From assembly GCF_009856825.1 (NCBI RefSeq), contig NZ_WVTD01000016.1, forward strand, positions 28,796 to 92,795: 64,000 nucleotides of DNA, written 5' to 3'. The notes under the pieces are model-generated. The model worked only from the letters and a program-made list of their open reading frames with translations, was not told the origin of the DNA and ran no database searches. The stretch comes from Novosphingobium silvae. Its GTDB lineage: Bacteria > Pseudomonadota > Alphaproteobacteria > Sphingomonadales > Sphingomonadaceae. Every line of letters begins with the position of its first letter. Position 1 is the stretch's first letter. The position numbers and the translations under genes were made by a program. Positions 1-10,349 of the stretch are shown here, in pieces.

Positions 1-390
1 ATCGCAACATCAGGCGACGTGCCGGGGGAGTCCCACCGTAACATCCATGTATATGCTTCACCTGCGCCCTGACCGGAAACTTACGCAACATACCGCAGGG
101 GGCGAGCCGGGGGAGACCGCCAGAAGTTCAAGGCTCACGACGCGAAGCGGAACTTGCTTTTGCGTCCGCCTGACGCCGCCGCGCTTGCACGTCCTTGCGA
201 ATGCAGCGGGTTGCTCCTTAGTCGTGCCGGCCTCGAGTCAAAGCCGAAGGCGTCCTTCCTGGCAACTGAACTATCGAATTAAGAACCTCGAGTGTCACTT
301 TACCCCCGGCAAAGTGACACGGCTGTCCTATTTGCTTTATTGCGCGGAAAAGGGATTCACATCTGGTGTCGGTCGTGCTTGATTCATGAA
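1..390. other. gene-free left edge with imperfect repeats
   Basis: I see no convincing gene before position 391. Two short motifs recur in the same order: CGCAACAT at 3-10 and 84-91, and GCCGGGGGAG at 21-30 and 106-115. This suggests a decayed duplication of roughly 80 bp that may continue beyond the left edge. The rest looks like promoter DNA for the gene at 391, including the palindrome at 292-320. Short open frames here lack ribosome sites and recognisable protein features. Confidence 0.4.
292..320. promoter_or_regulatory. 10-bp perfect inverted repeat, candidate operator
   Basis: GTGTCACTTT (292-301) and AAAGTGACAC (311-320) are exact inverted copies separated by nine bases. The repeat ends 70 bp before the ATG at 391, a position suited to an operator or replication-protein site. 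Binding by the winged-helix-like product of the following gene (autoregulation) is an inference. Confidence 0.5.
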
Positions 391-948
391 ATGTTCCAGG
401 CCGATCTTTTCCGCGACAGCAGACCTTCCGAACCGATGCGTCTCGCTGCGCCGCCGCCGACCACTACGGTCTCGATCCTCGAGCGCCTTTCCACGAACTG
501 CAAACGTCCGCGCTACGCGTTCATGGTGCTCAACCTGCTTGTCGAAGCCAGCCAGCGCACCGGCTCTGCCGGGCCCTATGTCCTCGTCGGTGATATGCGT
601 GTGCCGGTTCGCGACTGGCTTTGCGATGCTTTAGTACCCGTCGCTCAGCGCGACCCGCGACGTCTTTCGATCGAAGGTCGGGTCCGCCAGATGCTCGAGG
701 ATGCGGGTGCCCTACCTGCGGATCCTGACGACGCGCAGCGTTTGGTTGATGAGAAGGTCCTGGAGCGTATCCGCATTTCAGGTCGTACGAACGTAAGTCG
801 GGCCGTGAGCGAATTGGTCCGAGCCGGATTGGTCAAGCGGCATTACCAGGGCTTCCGGGTTGATCACCACAATCGCGGTGCGAAGCGACAGGCGGTCTAT
901 GTCGTGACCGAACCGGTAATGCGGGCTCTTTCGCGTGCTACGACCTGA
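391..948 (+). CDS. putative winged-helix DNA-binding protein, unknown role
   Basis: This 185-residue basic protein belongs to no family I can name with certainty. The C-terminal half (about residues 125-180) reads like a winged helix: a recognition-helix-like segment RTNVSRAVSELVRAGLVKRH, then a basic wing with FRVDHHNRGAKRQAVYVV. The N-terminal third has a helical stretch (RPRYAFMVLNLLVEASQ). I chose ATG 391 because the GTG at 292 lies inside a perfect inverted repeat; no strong ribosome site precedes either. Its place on a plasmid-like segment suggests a replicon-control or transcription role, but that is inference. Confidence 0.6.
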   Translation: MFQADLFRDSRPSEPMRLAAPPPTTTVSILERLSTNCKRPRYAFMVLNLLVEASQRTGSAGPYVLVGDMRVPVRDWLCDALVPVAQRDPRRLSIEGRVRQMLEDAGALPADPDDAQRLVDEKVLERIRISGRTNVSRAVSELVRAGLVKRHYQGFRVDHHNRGAKRQAVYVVTEPVMRALSRATT

Positions 949-988
949 CCTCGGGATGCCCCTGCCGGACGAAGAATAGTACCCCTGC

Positions 989-1633
989 CTAACTTGGCAG
1001 CGAAGTCGCGGGTTTTCGGGTCGGGAAAACCGGGCCGTGCATTGTCATTTTCTCAGCTTCAAAGGGGCGCTGAAGCAGCCGGATTTCGTCGAACGAACCC
1101 CGGAGCCAGATATCGACGTCGTCAGGGTCGAGGATCATCACCATTGCCTTGGGGTGGATCGGTTCGACCAGCTCGTTGGCATCACAGGTCACCATGGCGA
1201 AGCCGCTACCCTCTTCGTTGGCCTGCCAGAAACCCGCCACGGCAAACACCGGCTGATCTGCCACTGAAAACCACATTTCGCCCTTAAGCAGGGGCTTGCC
1301 GTCCTTGAGGTCGTACTTGTCCGGCGTAAACTCGCAAAACTCGGTGAGCGGCACGATGCAACGATTGCTGGGATTCTCGGCGAGTCGGCGCCATTGCGGC
1401 AGGCCCAGCTTGCGCACATTGGTCATTGGCCAGGGTGCCTTGCCGCCAAGCACATCCCACGTCATCACGTCCCACGCGCGCTGGCCTGCCTGCTCGCGGA
1501 TCACATAGCAGCGGCCTTTGGGTCTCAGCTCCTGCGGATTGAAGCGGTTGTCGCGCGGCCGAGGGCTGAACAGCTTCGGGGCGGAGCCGAACAGTGTTTC
1601 CGGCTCATTCTTCAAGCGGGCGCGATTACACAT
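989..1633 (-). CDS. SOS response-associated peptidase (SRAP/YedK/HMCES family)
   Basis: SRAP proteins form a stable covalent link to abasic sites in single-stranded DNA through the amino-terminal cysteine exposed when Met1 is removed. This 214-residue protein starts MCNRAR at 1633, so Cys2 is correctly placed; longer upstream starts would bury it. AAGGAA precedes this ATG as ribosome site. Family landmarks are present: MTNVRK (asparagine), TEFCEF (glutamate) and IHPKAMVMIL (histidine). The length is usual for the family. It lies next to a umuC-like remnant, consistent with an original SOS-repair cassette, though no LexA box was identified. High confidence in family. Confidence 0.93.
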   Translation of the reverse strand: MCNRARLKNEPETLFGSAPKLFSPRPRDNRFNPQELRPKGRCYVIREQAGQRAWDVMTWDVLGGKAPWPMTNVRKLGLPQWRRLAENPSNRCIVPLTEFCEFTPDKYDLKDGKPLLKGEMWFSVADQPVFAVAGFWQANEEGSGFAMVTCDANELVEPIHPKAMVMILDPDDVDIWLRGSFDEIRLLQRPFEAEKMTMHGPVFPTRKPATSLPS

Positions 1634-1683
1634 GGCTGGTTCCTTGTCGTGGCACTGGAACGGTAGCTTGCTTCGCGCCGCCT

Positions 1684-2218
1684 TTAGCGCGCGATCGGCA
1701 CCTGGTCGATGCGTGTCGTCCACGACGGGCTCTTGAAGGTCCGCTTGGTGTCATAGGACTTGGCGCCCATACCTTCAGAAGCGAGGCGCAGGGTGTTGCG
1801 ACCGAACCTATCGTTGATGCCGTCCAGCGCCGCCAGCAAGGCAGGCGAGCGCGGCAAAGAGATCCTGCTGCGCACCGGATTCCGGCTCCAGCCCTTCCAG
1901 CATGACGCCGCACTTGGTGTAGACCGCGCCCTGCTCGAATATTGCTTCGGCAATGCGCGCCGCGGTGCTGGCGATGACGCGCGGATCGTTGGTCGAGGGA
2001 GATATCGGACACGTGTGTGCAGAACCAAGGTTCCGGGGAAGAAAAGATCGGCATAGCCCTGATGGATCGTCAGGAAGCCTGATCTCATCGCGCACGCCCA
2101 TGGATTCTTCATCCAGCTGCGCCTTGGCCCGAGCGAGTGCCTCGCGCGAAAGATATGTCCAACCAAGAGCTGGCTCGACAAGCGTGGTTAGGGGTCGGCC
2201 CTTGGCCGCAGTCGGCAC
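1684..2218 (-). pseudogene. chimeric remnant: DUF6361-like start joined to umuC-like 3' end
   Basis: Reading minus-strand, the first part gives LGWTYLSREALARAKAQLD and, after a frame change near 2085, GFLTIHQGYADLFFPGT and VLHTRVRY, which resembles the N-terminus of DUF6361 proteins. From about 1990 the sequence becomes UmuC-like: TKCGVMLEGLEPESGAQQDL, then, after another frame change near 1855, LLAALDGINDRFGRNTLR and the closing TTRIDQVPIAR, typical of the C-terminus of DNA polymerase V subunit UmuC. No single frame covers it. I read it as a deletion that fused two truncated genes, followed by frameshifts. Family names are from memory of motifs. Confidence 0.6.
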
Positions 2219-2257
2219 TGGCTCAGCGCCCTTCCCACGAGGTGAGTTGCGGGGCCG

Positions 2258-2811
2258 TCACCCTTCCACTTCCAAAGCAGCAAGGAACTCGGCCATCAGG
2301 TCTGCCACGCGTCGCTGCCGGAGAATGCGGAGATCCCGCACCTCCTCGTTGCCATCCGCGTTAGCGTCGTTGTCCTCGAAACGGGCGACCGCGACCGGGC
2401 CATCCCTTCGGTATGACTGATCGGGGTCATCATGGACGAAGCGGATCTTGAGCTTCGAGAGCGCCTCCCGCACCGCGTCGACATGCGGCCCGGCCAACGC
2501 CTCGCGGAACCCAGAGCGCGAGCGCTACGCCCCAGGTCTGGGCTTTGCTCCTTTCGGCAGCCGCTTCACGAAGGACGTTGAGTGCCCGCTCGATCGTTCC
2601 CGCGCCCTGAGCTTGCCGATCGGTGGGAGTCATGGCCGCGGATGCGCAGGATCGCTTCCTCCTCGGCGCGGGTGCCGAATGGCGGTGACGCCAGCGTGCG
2701 GCCGCGCGGCGTCCAGGTTGGATCTCGGGGATCAGGGCCACCACCGTTGCGCGCGCCATCGCCACGTCCGGGCATCACGGCAAAATCCATTCGGCCGACC
2801 GAGCGGAGCAT
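2258..2811 (-). pseudogene. degraded gene of unknown family, coding in three frames
   Basis: Protein-like sequence is spread over all minus-strand frames: RTLASPPFGTRAEEEAILRI (about 2620-2810), then TIERALNVLREAAAERSKAQ (about 2530-2600), then HVDAVREALSKLKIRFVHDD and RRVADLMAEFLAALEVEG ending at 2258. The pieces follow one another in order, so a single gene broken by frameshifts is the simplest reading; the last shift falls near 2520. It ends 40 bp before the DUF6361-like remnant on the same strand, so both may come from one lost operon. I do not recognise the family. Confidence 0.4.
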
Positions 2812-2835
2812 TGGGTCGTGGGGGGCGGGGCTATG

Positions 2836-4287
2836 TCAATCGACAAGGCCCCAGAACCCACCTTTGCGCCCGTGCATCTTGCGTAATCTCGCTTCATAAT
2901 CGGTGTGAGATTCATGCGCGCCAAAATCGGAGATTTGTCGCGAGAGACTGGCGCACTCGATGAGATGACGAGCGGCGTGCTTGTAACGCTTTGACCGGGC
3001 ATGGATCAGGGTGAAATCGATCATGGCGCGCAGCACAAGGCTTGCTGCCAACGGATATTTCGCCGAAAGCGCGTCAGCGGTAGGCGTTAGGATTTCGTAA
3101 TGGTCGCCGTCGATCTTCTCGAAACGACCGATTACAAGGCCGGCGGCACGGTCAAGCTTCGGCCATTCCACGAAGAACGACAGTGCACCAAGAACGCTGT
3201 TGCAGGCTTGCGCGTGGTCGAAGGCACGCGTCTCGGCATCGATGTCCTCGAAATCGGCCAGCTGCTTGAGGTATTCACGCAAGTGCCCGGACGACAGCGA
3301 ACTTTCGAAGCAGGACCAGCGCATGTCCTGTGCCTCACGCCCCCTGCCCAATGCGTCCAGAACGGCGATCCTTGCATCAACCCATTTGAAGTCCGGCCAA
3401 TTGAAGCTGGAGTGACTGGGATTGTTCTGCGTTGCCGCATCAAGGATTTGAAGGGCATCGTCAGCACGATCTGCGGCGACGAGGCGATTGGCGATTTCAG
3501 CCGCGATCCGGGGCACCTTGCGGGTGGGTTCGTCATACTGCGCGATGAACGCATCGACATCGCCTAATGCGTCAGCGATCTCCATGAGGGCGAGCTTCAC
3601 CGTGCTATCTCGGCCACGCTCGTCAATCTCATCCTGGTAGATGGCACCGCTTGATGCCCAACCCACGGTGACCCGATCCTTGCCTGCCGGCCTTTTGACA
3701 GGCGTCTTCGCCAGCGCAGTCATGCGGCCGCGCAGATAGGTAAGCCCGCGCTCTCCCAGAACGGGAGCAAGGGTGCCGATCAGGTCGTCGTACTGGCCAT
3801 ACTCATTGGCGGTCAATGCATCATAGACCGCGTCACCCAGCACCTCCGGCCTGGGATTTGCCCGCACGGCAATCTCCGCCAGATCCGCGACAGCCTCATG
3901 GAAAATGGCAATGACCATCCCGCTGCTGTCATCACAGCGCCCGAAGATGGAATTGGCCAGGCCGAGAAAACGCCACATCAACGCCATGCCCTCGGCAGGG
4001 TCCGATTGAGCGACCTGCTCGACAATGGCCTTCCTTTGCGTCTGAAGATCCGCGATCAGGGCTTTACGGTTCTGCCAGTCGACGAAGGATCGCGATCGCC
4101 GGATCGTGCTGAGCCTTTTGTCCACTTCACGCGCCACCTCCCCCGGGCTTTGTGCGCCAGCAAGCTCCAGCCGCAGGCGACGCTTGGCGAGGGCATTTCC
4201 CGTGCTGATTTCGATCAGCAATTGGGCGAGGCGAGTCGCCCCCAAGTCCTCAAGGTTCTTCGCGTTCAGAGTTTTCTTGGAAGCCAA
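2836..4287 (-). CDS. DUF6880 family protein
   Basis: A 483-residue soluble, alpha-helical protein matching the DUF6880 pattern (start LASKKTLNAKNLEDLG, then LAQLLIEISTGN, LRLELAGAQSPGEVAREVDK and RSRSFVDWQ). The middle, about residues 100-400, has repeated helix pairs rich in Ala, Leu and Asp, suggesting a TPR-like scaffold. The frame is open back to 4503, but conservation begins at the TTG at 4287, 31 nt after the stop of the gene upstream, so I take that start. It is third in a minus-strand series after rpoD and an unknown gene with gaps of about 30 nt, so co-transcription is likely. Function unknown. Confidence 0.8.
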   Translation of the reverse strand: MASKKTLNAKNLEDLGATRLAQLLIEISTGNALAKRRLRLELAGAQSPGEVAREVDKRLSTIRRSRSFVDWQNRKALIADLQTQRKAIVEQVAQSDPAEGMALMWRFLGLANSIFGRCDDSSGMVIAIFHEAVADLAEIAVRANPRPEVLGDAVYDALTANEYGQYDDLIGTLAPVLGERGLTYLRGRMTALAKTPVKRPAGKDRVTVGWASSGAIYQDEIDERGRDSTVKLALMEIADALGDVDAFIAQYDEPTRKVPRIAAEIANRLVAADRADDALQILDAATQNNPSHSSFNWPDFKWVDARIAVLDALGRGREAQDMRWSCFESSLSSGHLREYLKQLADFEDIDAETRAFDHAQACNSVLGALSFFVEWPKLDRAAGLVIGRFEKIDGDHYEILTPTADALSAKYPLAASLVLRAMIDFTLIHARSKRYKHAARHLIECASLSRQISDFGAHESHTDYEARLRKMHGRKGGFWGLVD

Positions 4288-4318
4288 AGTCTCAACTCGA
4301 TCCGGGCTGGTTGCACGG

Positions 4319-4963
4319 TCAGTGCATGACGGGTTTTGTGATCGTAAATCCCTCGAGCATCTGATGTCGAGCCCGGGCGCAAGACAACACAGCCTCATGG
4401 ATTTCGGTTTCCATGATTTTGGTGAGTTCTCGCACGTGTCTGAACGTCGTTTCGAGCTGGGTTCGGCTTTCCGCCTGGATGTCACGCGCAACCAGGTCCT
4501 CAATGCCGCCCATCATCGCGCGAAGTTCACCAAGGTGCCCCAGGGACATATGGGCTCGCTCCGGCAACTCTAGGGCTTCATGACCACCGAACAGACCTTC
4601 AACAAAGCCTTCCAGCTCCTGTCGGCGCACTCGGGCGTACCTCGCAAGATTCTCCGCCGACGGATCGAGTTCAAGGCGATAAAGCCTGAAGGACGCTGTA
4701 CGGCTATTGTGCCTGGTCAGGCTGTTCCAAAGCTGATTGATCAGCACATCGATCAGATGATTGAGATCATCCATGGAATCGAACGGCGGGAATTCGCCGC
4801 CCCACAGCCCTTTCACCACCGGAAGCGGCGAAGTCTCCATCAGTGGTGAGGCGATTGCTCCGAGAAACCGGGTGCGCACTTCATGGTAACGAACCGGACA
4901 GGCGTGCTTCTCCAGCACATCGCGTACGACTTTCTCGGTCGGCGTTCTGAATCTTGACGTCAT
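4319..4963 (-). CDS. conserved hypothetical protein in the rpoD-DUF6880 operon
   Basis: A 214-residue protein I cannot assign to a named family. It begins MTSRFRTPTEKVVRDVLEKH, with a short motif VKGLWGGEFPPFDSMDDLNH and two long helices later (about residues 100-160 and 165-200) with little membrane character. ATG 4963 is preceded by GGAAGAG. It lies 34 nt after the rpoD stop and 31 nt before the DUF6880 start, so all three are probably one transcription unit. That makes a partner of the sigma factor or of the DUF6880 protein a reasonable idea, but nothing in the sequence shows a biochemical activity. Confidence 0.75.
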   Translation of the reverse strand: MTSRFRTPTEKVVRDVLEKHACPVRYHEVRTRFLGAIASPLMETSPLPVVKGLWGGEFPPFDSMDDLNHLIDVLINQLWNSLTRHNSRTASFRLYRLELDPSAENLARYARVRRQELEGFVEGLFGGHEALELPERAHMSLGHLGELRAMMGGIEDLVARDIQAESRTQLETTFRHVRELTKIMETEIHEAVLSCARARHQMLEGFTITKPVMH

Positions 4964-4997
4964 CTCTTCCCATACTCACCAAACGCCGACGGCGCTA

Positions 4998-7076
<2,079 letters not shown>

Positions 7077-7102
7077 ACTTGGGTCGTCAACTCGTCTTTG
7101 AA

Positions 7103-7118
7103 GTCTCGTTCACGAGAC
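7103..7118. promoter_or_regulatory. palindrome upstream of rpoD
   Basis: GTCTCGT-TC-ACGAGAC is a perfect 7+2+7 inverted repeat ending 27 bp upstream of the rpoD ATG. The position fits an operator controlling the sigma-factor operon. The binding protein is unknown. Confidence 0.45.
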
Positions 7119-7477
7119 CATGCACGCATATGTAGCCGCCCCTTTGCCGGACAAGTCCGAGCAGTTCCAGCGTGCTTTCCACGATGCATGCGTTTACCGG
7201 CGCTGAGGTCGGCTCAGCTAACATGATCCTTGAGCAGTTTTTTGCACCCGCCGCGCATCGCCCAGCATTCGCTTAGGATTGAAGGGTTTGGTAACCCTGC
7301 TTTTCAAACTCCGCGCTAGCCAGGCTTTCATGCTGATGCATCAATGACGGGCATCAGCATGAAATATCCCTATATCGCGCTACTGCATGGCCATCCTCGC
7401 GACACATGCAGCACTGTGAATTGCAGCGCGCTTACGCCGCACCATTTCAGGCTCATCCCACGTCTGACTGAGATTCA
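7119..7477. other. intergenic region between rpoD and hipBA with hairpin
   Basis: No gene is seen here. The main structure is a 14-bp perfect inverted repeat, TTTCATGCTGATGC (7326-7339) and GCATCAGCATGAAA (7351-7364), with an 11-base loop. A weaker repeat (AGGGTT...AACCCT) lies near 7282-7297. The region separates two divergent units, so these may be operators, insulating hairpins or small-RNA structures. Confidence 0.45.
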
Positions 7478-7595
7478 TCTTCCCGTTCGGTAAGATGCCG
7501 TCGTTCCGCCTCAGCCAACGCTAGTATTCTTACCGAACGGGAAGATATGGCCTTGCGTTCAGGCGATGAAGCTGCCATCTTACCGAACGGGAAGA
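7478..7595. promoter_or_regulatory. three HipB-type operators at 50-bp spacing
   Basis: The 18-bp sequence TCTTACCGAACGGGAAGA occurs at 7528-7545 and 7578-7595, and its exact reverse complement at 7478-7495. Starts are 50 bp apart both times. The last copy ends one base before the hipB ATG and covers its ribosome-binding region. The arms (TCTT-CC/GG-AAGA) form an imperfect dyad, as expected for a dimeric HTH repressor. HipB proteins autorepress through repeated operators, so HipB binding here is a strong inference. Confidence 0.8.
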
Positions 7596-7596
7596 C

Positions 7597-7809
7597 ATGA
7601 TACACACGGCTCAACAATTTGGCACAGCGATTGCCGCCGCTCGCAAGGGCCTTGGCCTTACCCAGCGCGAGCTCGCGCTTGCGATCAATACCGGCGAGCG
7701 TTTCATCGTGGATCTTGAGGCGGGCAAGGCCACTGCCCAATTGGGCAAGGCTCTTGCTGCTGCGCAGGCTGTCGGACTTCGACTGACGGCTTTGGGCTCG
7801 CCTGACTGA
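7597..7809 (+). CDS. hipB: HipB-like antitoxin / XRE-family repressor
   Basis: A 70-residue protein almost wholly made of one XRE-type helix-turn-helix (about residues 5-60): FGTAIAAARKGLGLTQRELA, then NTGERFIVDLEAGKATAQLG. It should bind the operators immediately upstream and neutralise the HipA kinase encoded 8 nt downstream, as in classical hipBA modules. It is shorter than E. coli HipB (88 residues), lacking most of the C-terminal tail. ATG 7597 directly abuts the third operator, so repressor bound there would also shield the translation start. Confidence 0.92.
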   Translation: MIHTAQQFGTAIAAARKGLGLTQRELALAINTGERFIVDLEAGKATAQLGKALAAAQAVGLRLTALGSPD

Positions 7810-7817
7810 GCCGGCAC

Positions 7818-9134
7818 ATGGAACTTCCCATCACTTTCGAGGGTCGTCATCTTGCCACGCTCGTGGCGGCGAATGACGAGGTCCGGCTTTCCTACAGCGC
7901 CGCCTGGCAGGCAGCCCCGGACCGTTTTCCGATTTCGCTCAGGATGCCAGTCGATGGCAGCACCTATACAGGCGGTGTCGTTCTTCCCTGGCTCATGAAC
8001 CTGCTTCCAGAAGGCGATCCGCTGCGCGCAATGACCCGCGTCGTGGGTGCGACTGCGGACGATGTTCTCGGGCTGATCTCGCGTACCGGAACCGATCTTG
8101 CCGGCGCGCTCAGCATTGGCCTCGATGCATCGGGCGGGACGCCCGGCTATCGTGAGATCACGGGTAGCGATGCTCTGGAGCGGATCATAAACGAACTGCC
8201 TGCCCGCCCCTTCCTCGTCGACGAGGAAGGCGTCTCGATGAGCCTTGCCGGCGCGCAGGACAAGCTTCCGGTGGCAAAGCTCGGCGACGCGATCGCGGTG
8301 CCAGTCCATGGCGCGCCCTCCACGCATATCCTGAAACCCGACAACCCGCGCCTTGTGGGCAGCGTCCAGAACGAGGCGCTATGCATGGTTCTGGCGCGGC
8401 GCGCTGGGCTCCTCACAGCGCCCGTAACGACAGGCGTTGCTGGTCAGCGATTCTATCTCCTGGTGACACGCTACGACCGTGAAGGTGAGCCGGATGGGGT
8501 GCGACGAATTCATCAGGAGGACTTTTGCCAGGCCCTGGGCCGCCCTCCCGTCGCCAAGTACGAGTACAACGGCACGGGCACGCGCGGCCCTTCGATCGCG
8601 GATTTTTTCGCGACCGTGCGCGCGCATATGACTGCACGGGAAATCACGCAGCTGCTCGACGCCGTGATTTTCAATATCGCCATCGGCAATGTAGATTCCC
8701 ACGCAAAGAACTATTCGGTCCTGCTCACGCATCACGCTCCCCGCTTTGCTCCGCTCTACGATCTCATGTCGGGACTTGGCTGGGCGAACATCACCCAGAA
8801 CCATGCCCAGGCCATCGGCGGGCAGCGTCGGGGGCGGCACATCTACGCAAAGCACTGGCAGCGCATGGCCGAAGCCTCAGGCCTTTCTCCTAGGGCCACA
8901 GTCCGGCGCGTGGAGGCCATGACTGCCCGTTTGCAGCGCGAACTGCCGGGGGCCAGTGAAGAGGTCGCCGCCATGCCTGCGGGCTCTGGCCTTATGCTCA
9001 AGGTCTTTGAGCGCGAGATTGCCCGGCGCATCGAGGAAGTGCGCGCTCATGCGCAGGAGGCGGGCGATGACGGGTACGGCGCTCCGGGCGATGACGTCGC
9101 CGAGCAGATCGATGCAACTGCCTATCACGGCTAG
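7818..9134 (+). CDS. hipA: HipA serine/threonine kinase toxin
   Basis: A 438-residue HipA-family kinase. The N-terminal HipA-specific subdomain occupies about residues 1-110. Then come the P-loop-like SLAGAQDKLPV (about 143-153), the ATP-binding lysine in THILKPD, the catalytic loop GNVDSHAKN (about 293-301) and the metal-binding aspartate in PLYDLMSG. All catalytic residues appear intact. In the E. coli paradigm HipA phosphorylates glutamyl-tRNA synthetase and causes growth arrest and persistence; the substrate here is not known. It follows hipB by 8 nt, forming a two-gene module that would stabilise the replicon. It has an Asp/Gly-rich C-terminal tail of about 20 residues. Confidence 0.95.
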   Translation: MELPITFEGRHLATLVAANDEVRLSYSAAWQAAPDRFPISLRMPVDGSTYTGGVVLPWLMNLLPEGDPLRAMTRVVGATADDVLGLISRTGTDLAGALSIGLDASGGTPGYREITGSDALERIINELPARPFLVDEEGVSMSLAGAQDKLPVAKLGDAIAVPVHGAPSTHILKPDNPRLVGSVQNEALCMVLARRAGLLTAPVTTGVAGQRFYLLVTRYDREGEPDGVRRIHQEDFCQALGRPPVAKYEYNGTGTRGPSIADFFATVRAHMTAREITQLLDAVIFNIAIGNVDSHAKNYSVLLTHHAPRFAPLYDLMSGLGWANITQNHAQAIGGQRRGRHIYAKHWQRMAEASGLSPRATVRRVEAMTARLQRELPGASEEVAAMPAGSGLMLKVFEREIARRIEEVRAHAQEAGDDGYGAPGDDVAEQIDATAYHG

Positions 9135-9317
9135 CCTCAAACTTACGGCAATGCCTCCCCCAGAATCCGGCGTGCGCGGTGCCTCTGCCCCTCGGACGCA
9201 ATCGCAGCCCTGCCGATGTTCGACAGCAGTTCTACGCGCCTTCTGGAGAAGGACTGTCCCCGGCTTCTCGCCCGGGGCGCCTTGCCTGTAGCGCGCAGGC
9301 CTTTCATCGGGGGCTGC

Positions 9318-10196
9318 ATGACGGCCTCCCAAACCGCTTGCCACGAGGCGGCAGACCTCCTTAGCGCCCATCCCGACTTCAGGGTGCTGCGCCGCCTGGT
9401 GCCGGCGGAGCGATTGTACTTCGGCGAGCCGCAGCCTCCACTGCGGGTCGGCGTCGCCATCGATGTCGAAACGACCGGACTTGATCACAGTGCCGACAAG
9501 ATCATCGAGCTGGCCATCCAGAGGTTCCGCTTCGATGCGCTCGGGCGGATCGTGCAGATCGGCACACCGCGCGTATGGCGCGAAGACCCCGGGGTGCCGC
9601 TCGACCCCCAGATCACCCGATTGACGGGGCTGACCGATGACATTCTTGGCGGTCAGACGATCGACGTCGAGGCGGCGATCGGGCTTCTGTCCTCGGCCGA
9701 CATCATCGTCGCCCACAACGCTGCCTTCGACCGACCATTCGTCGATCGGCGTCTGCCCGCCGTCGCTGGCAGGCCCTGGGCATGTTCGATGGCCGAAATC
9801 GATTGGCTTGAGCTAGGCTTCGACGGCCGGGCGCTTGGCTACCTCGTCGTCCAGTGCGGTTGGTTCTTCGAAGGCCACCGGGCCCAGAACGACATCCTGG
9901 CACTCATCTATCTGCTTGGACACGCCGCCGCAGATGGCGAGACGATACTGGCAAAGCTCATCGCCGCCTCTGATCGCATAAGCTACAAAGTCAATGCCGT
10001 GGATGCACCGTTCGACGGCAAAGATGCGCTTAAGGCGCGCGGCTATCGATGGGATGCCGCCATGCGCTACTGGTCAAAGACCATTGCTGCCGATGACATG
10101 GAAAGCGAACGGAACTGGTTGCTTCAGGAAATCTATACAGGCCACGCAGAACCCGCATTCCACCTCCAATCAGCCTGCGAGCGCTTCAGCCGCTGA
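9318..10196 (+). CDS. DEDDh 3'-5' exonuclease (DNA polymerase III epsilon-like)
   Basis: A 292-residue protein with the three exonuclease motifs of the DnaQ superfamily: Exo I in VAIDVETTGLDHSADKIIEL (Asp, Glu), Exo II in IIVAHNAAFDRPF (Asp) and Exo III epsilon in GHRAQNDILALIYLL (His, Asp). The domain spans about residues 40-215; the C-terminal 75 residues (NAVDAPFDGKDALKARGYRW) form an extra domain seen in plasmid-borne relatives. ATG 9318 follows a G-rich stretch; an open frame runs back to 9216 but lacks a ribosome site. It may act as a proofreading or repair nuclease, or as a plasmid maintenance factor. Confidence 0.85.
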   Translation: MTASQTACHEAADLLSAHPDFRVLRRLVPAERLYFGEPQPPLRVGVAIDVETTGLDHSADKIIELAIQRFRFDALGRIVQIGTPRVWREDPGVPLDPQITRLTGLTDDILGGQTIDVEAAIGLLSSADIIVAHNAAFDRPFVDRRLPAVAGRPWACSMAEIDWLELGFDGRALGYLVVQCGWFFEGHRAQNDILALIYLLGHAAADGETILAKLIAASDRISYKVNAVDAPFDGKDALKARGYRWDAAMRYWSKTIAADDMESERNWLLQEIYTGHAEPAFHLQSACERFSR

Positions 10197-10349
10197 CATC
10201 TTGTCGAGTTGGCAATTGGTTACATAGGCGAGGTAGCCATTAGCAATCGGACAACGCCGAACCGGCTGGTTTGACTTTTAGCGCCGATTCTGCTCATAAA
10301 TCACGAACCAACTCCGATTCCGCTGACATAGCTAAGGGCCCGGCGAGAG

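Noticed and set aside
9135..9317. Possible minus-strand gene fragment between hipA and the exonuclease (VELLSNIGRAAIASEGQRHR)
   Set aside because: Only about 35 residues look protein-like, no family match comes to mind and no start is available; too weak to call.
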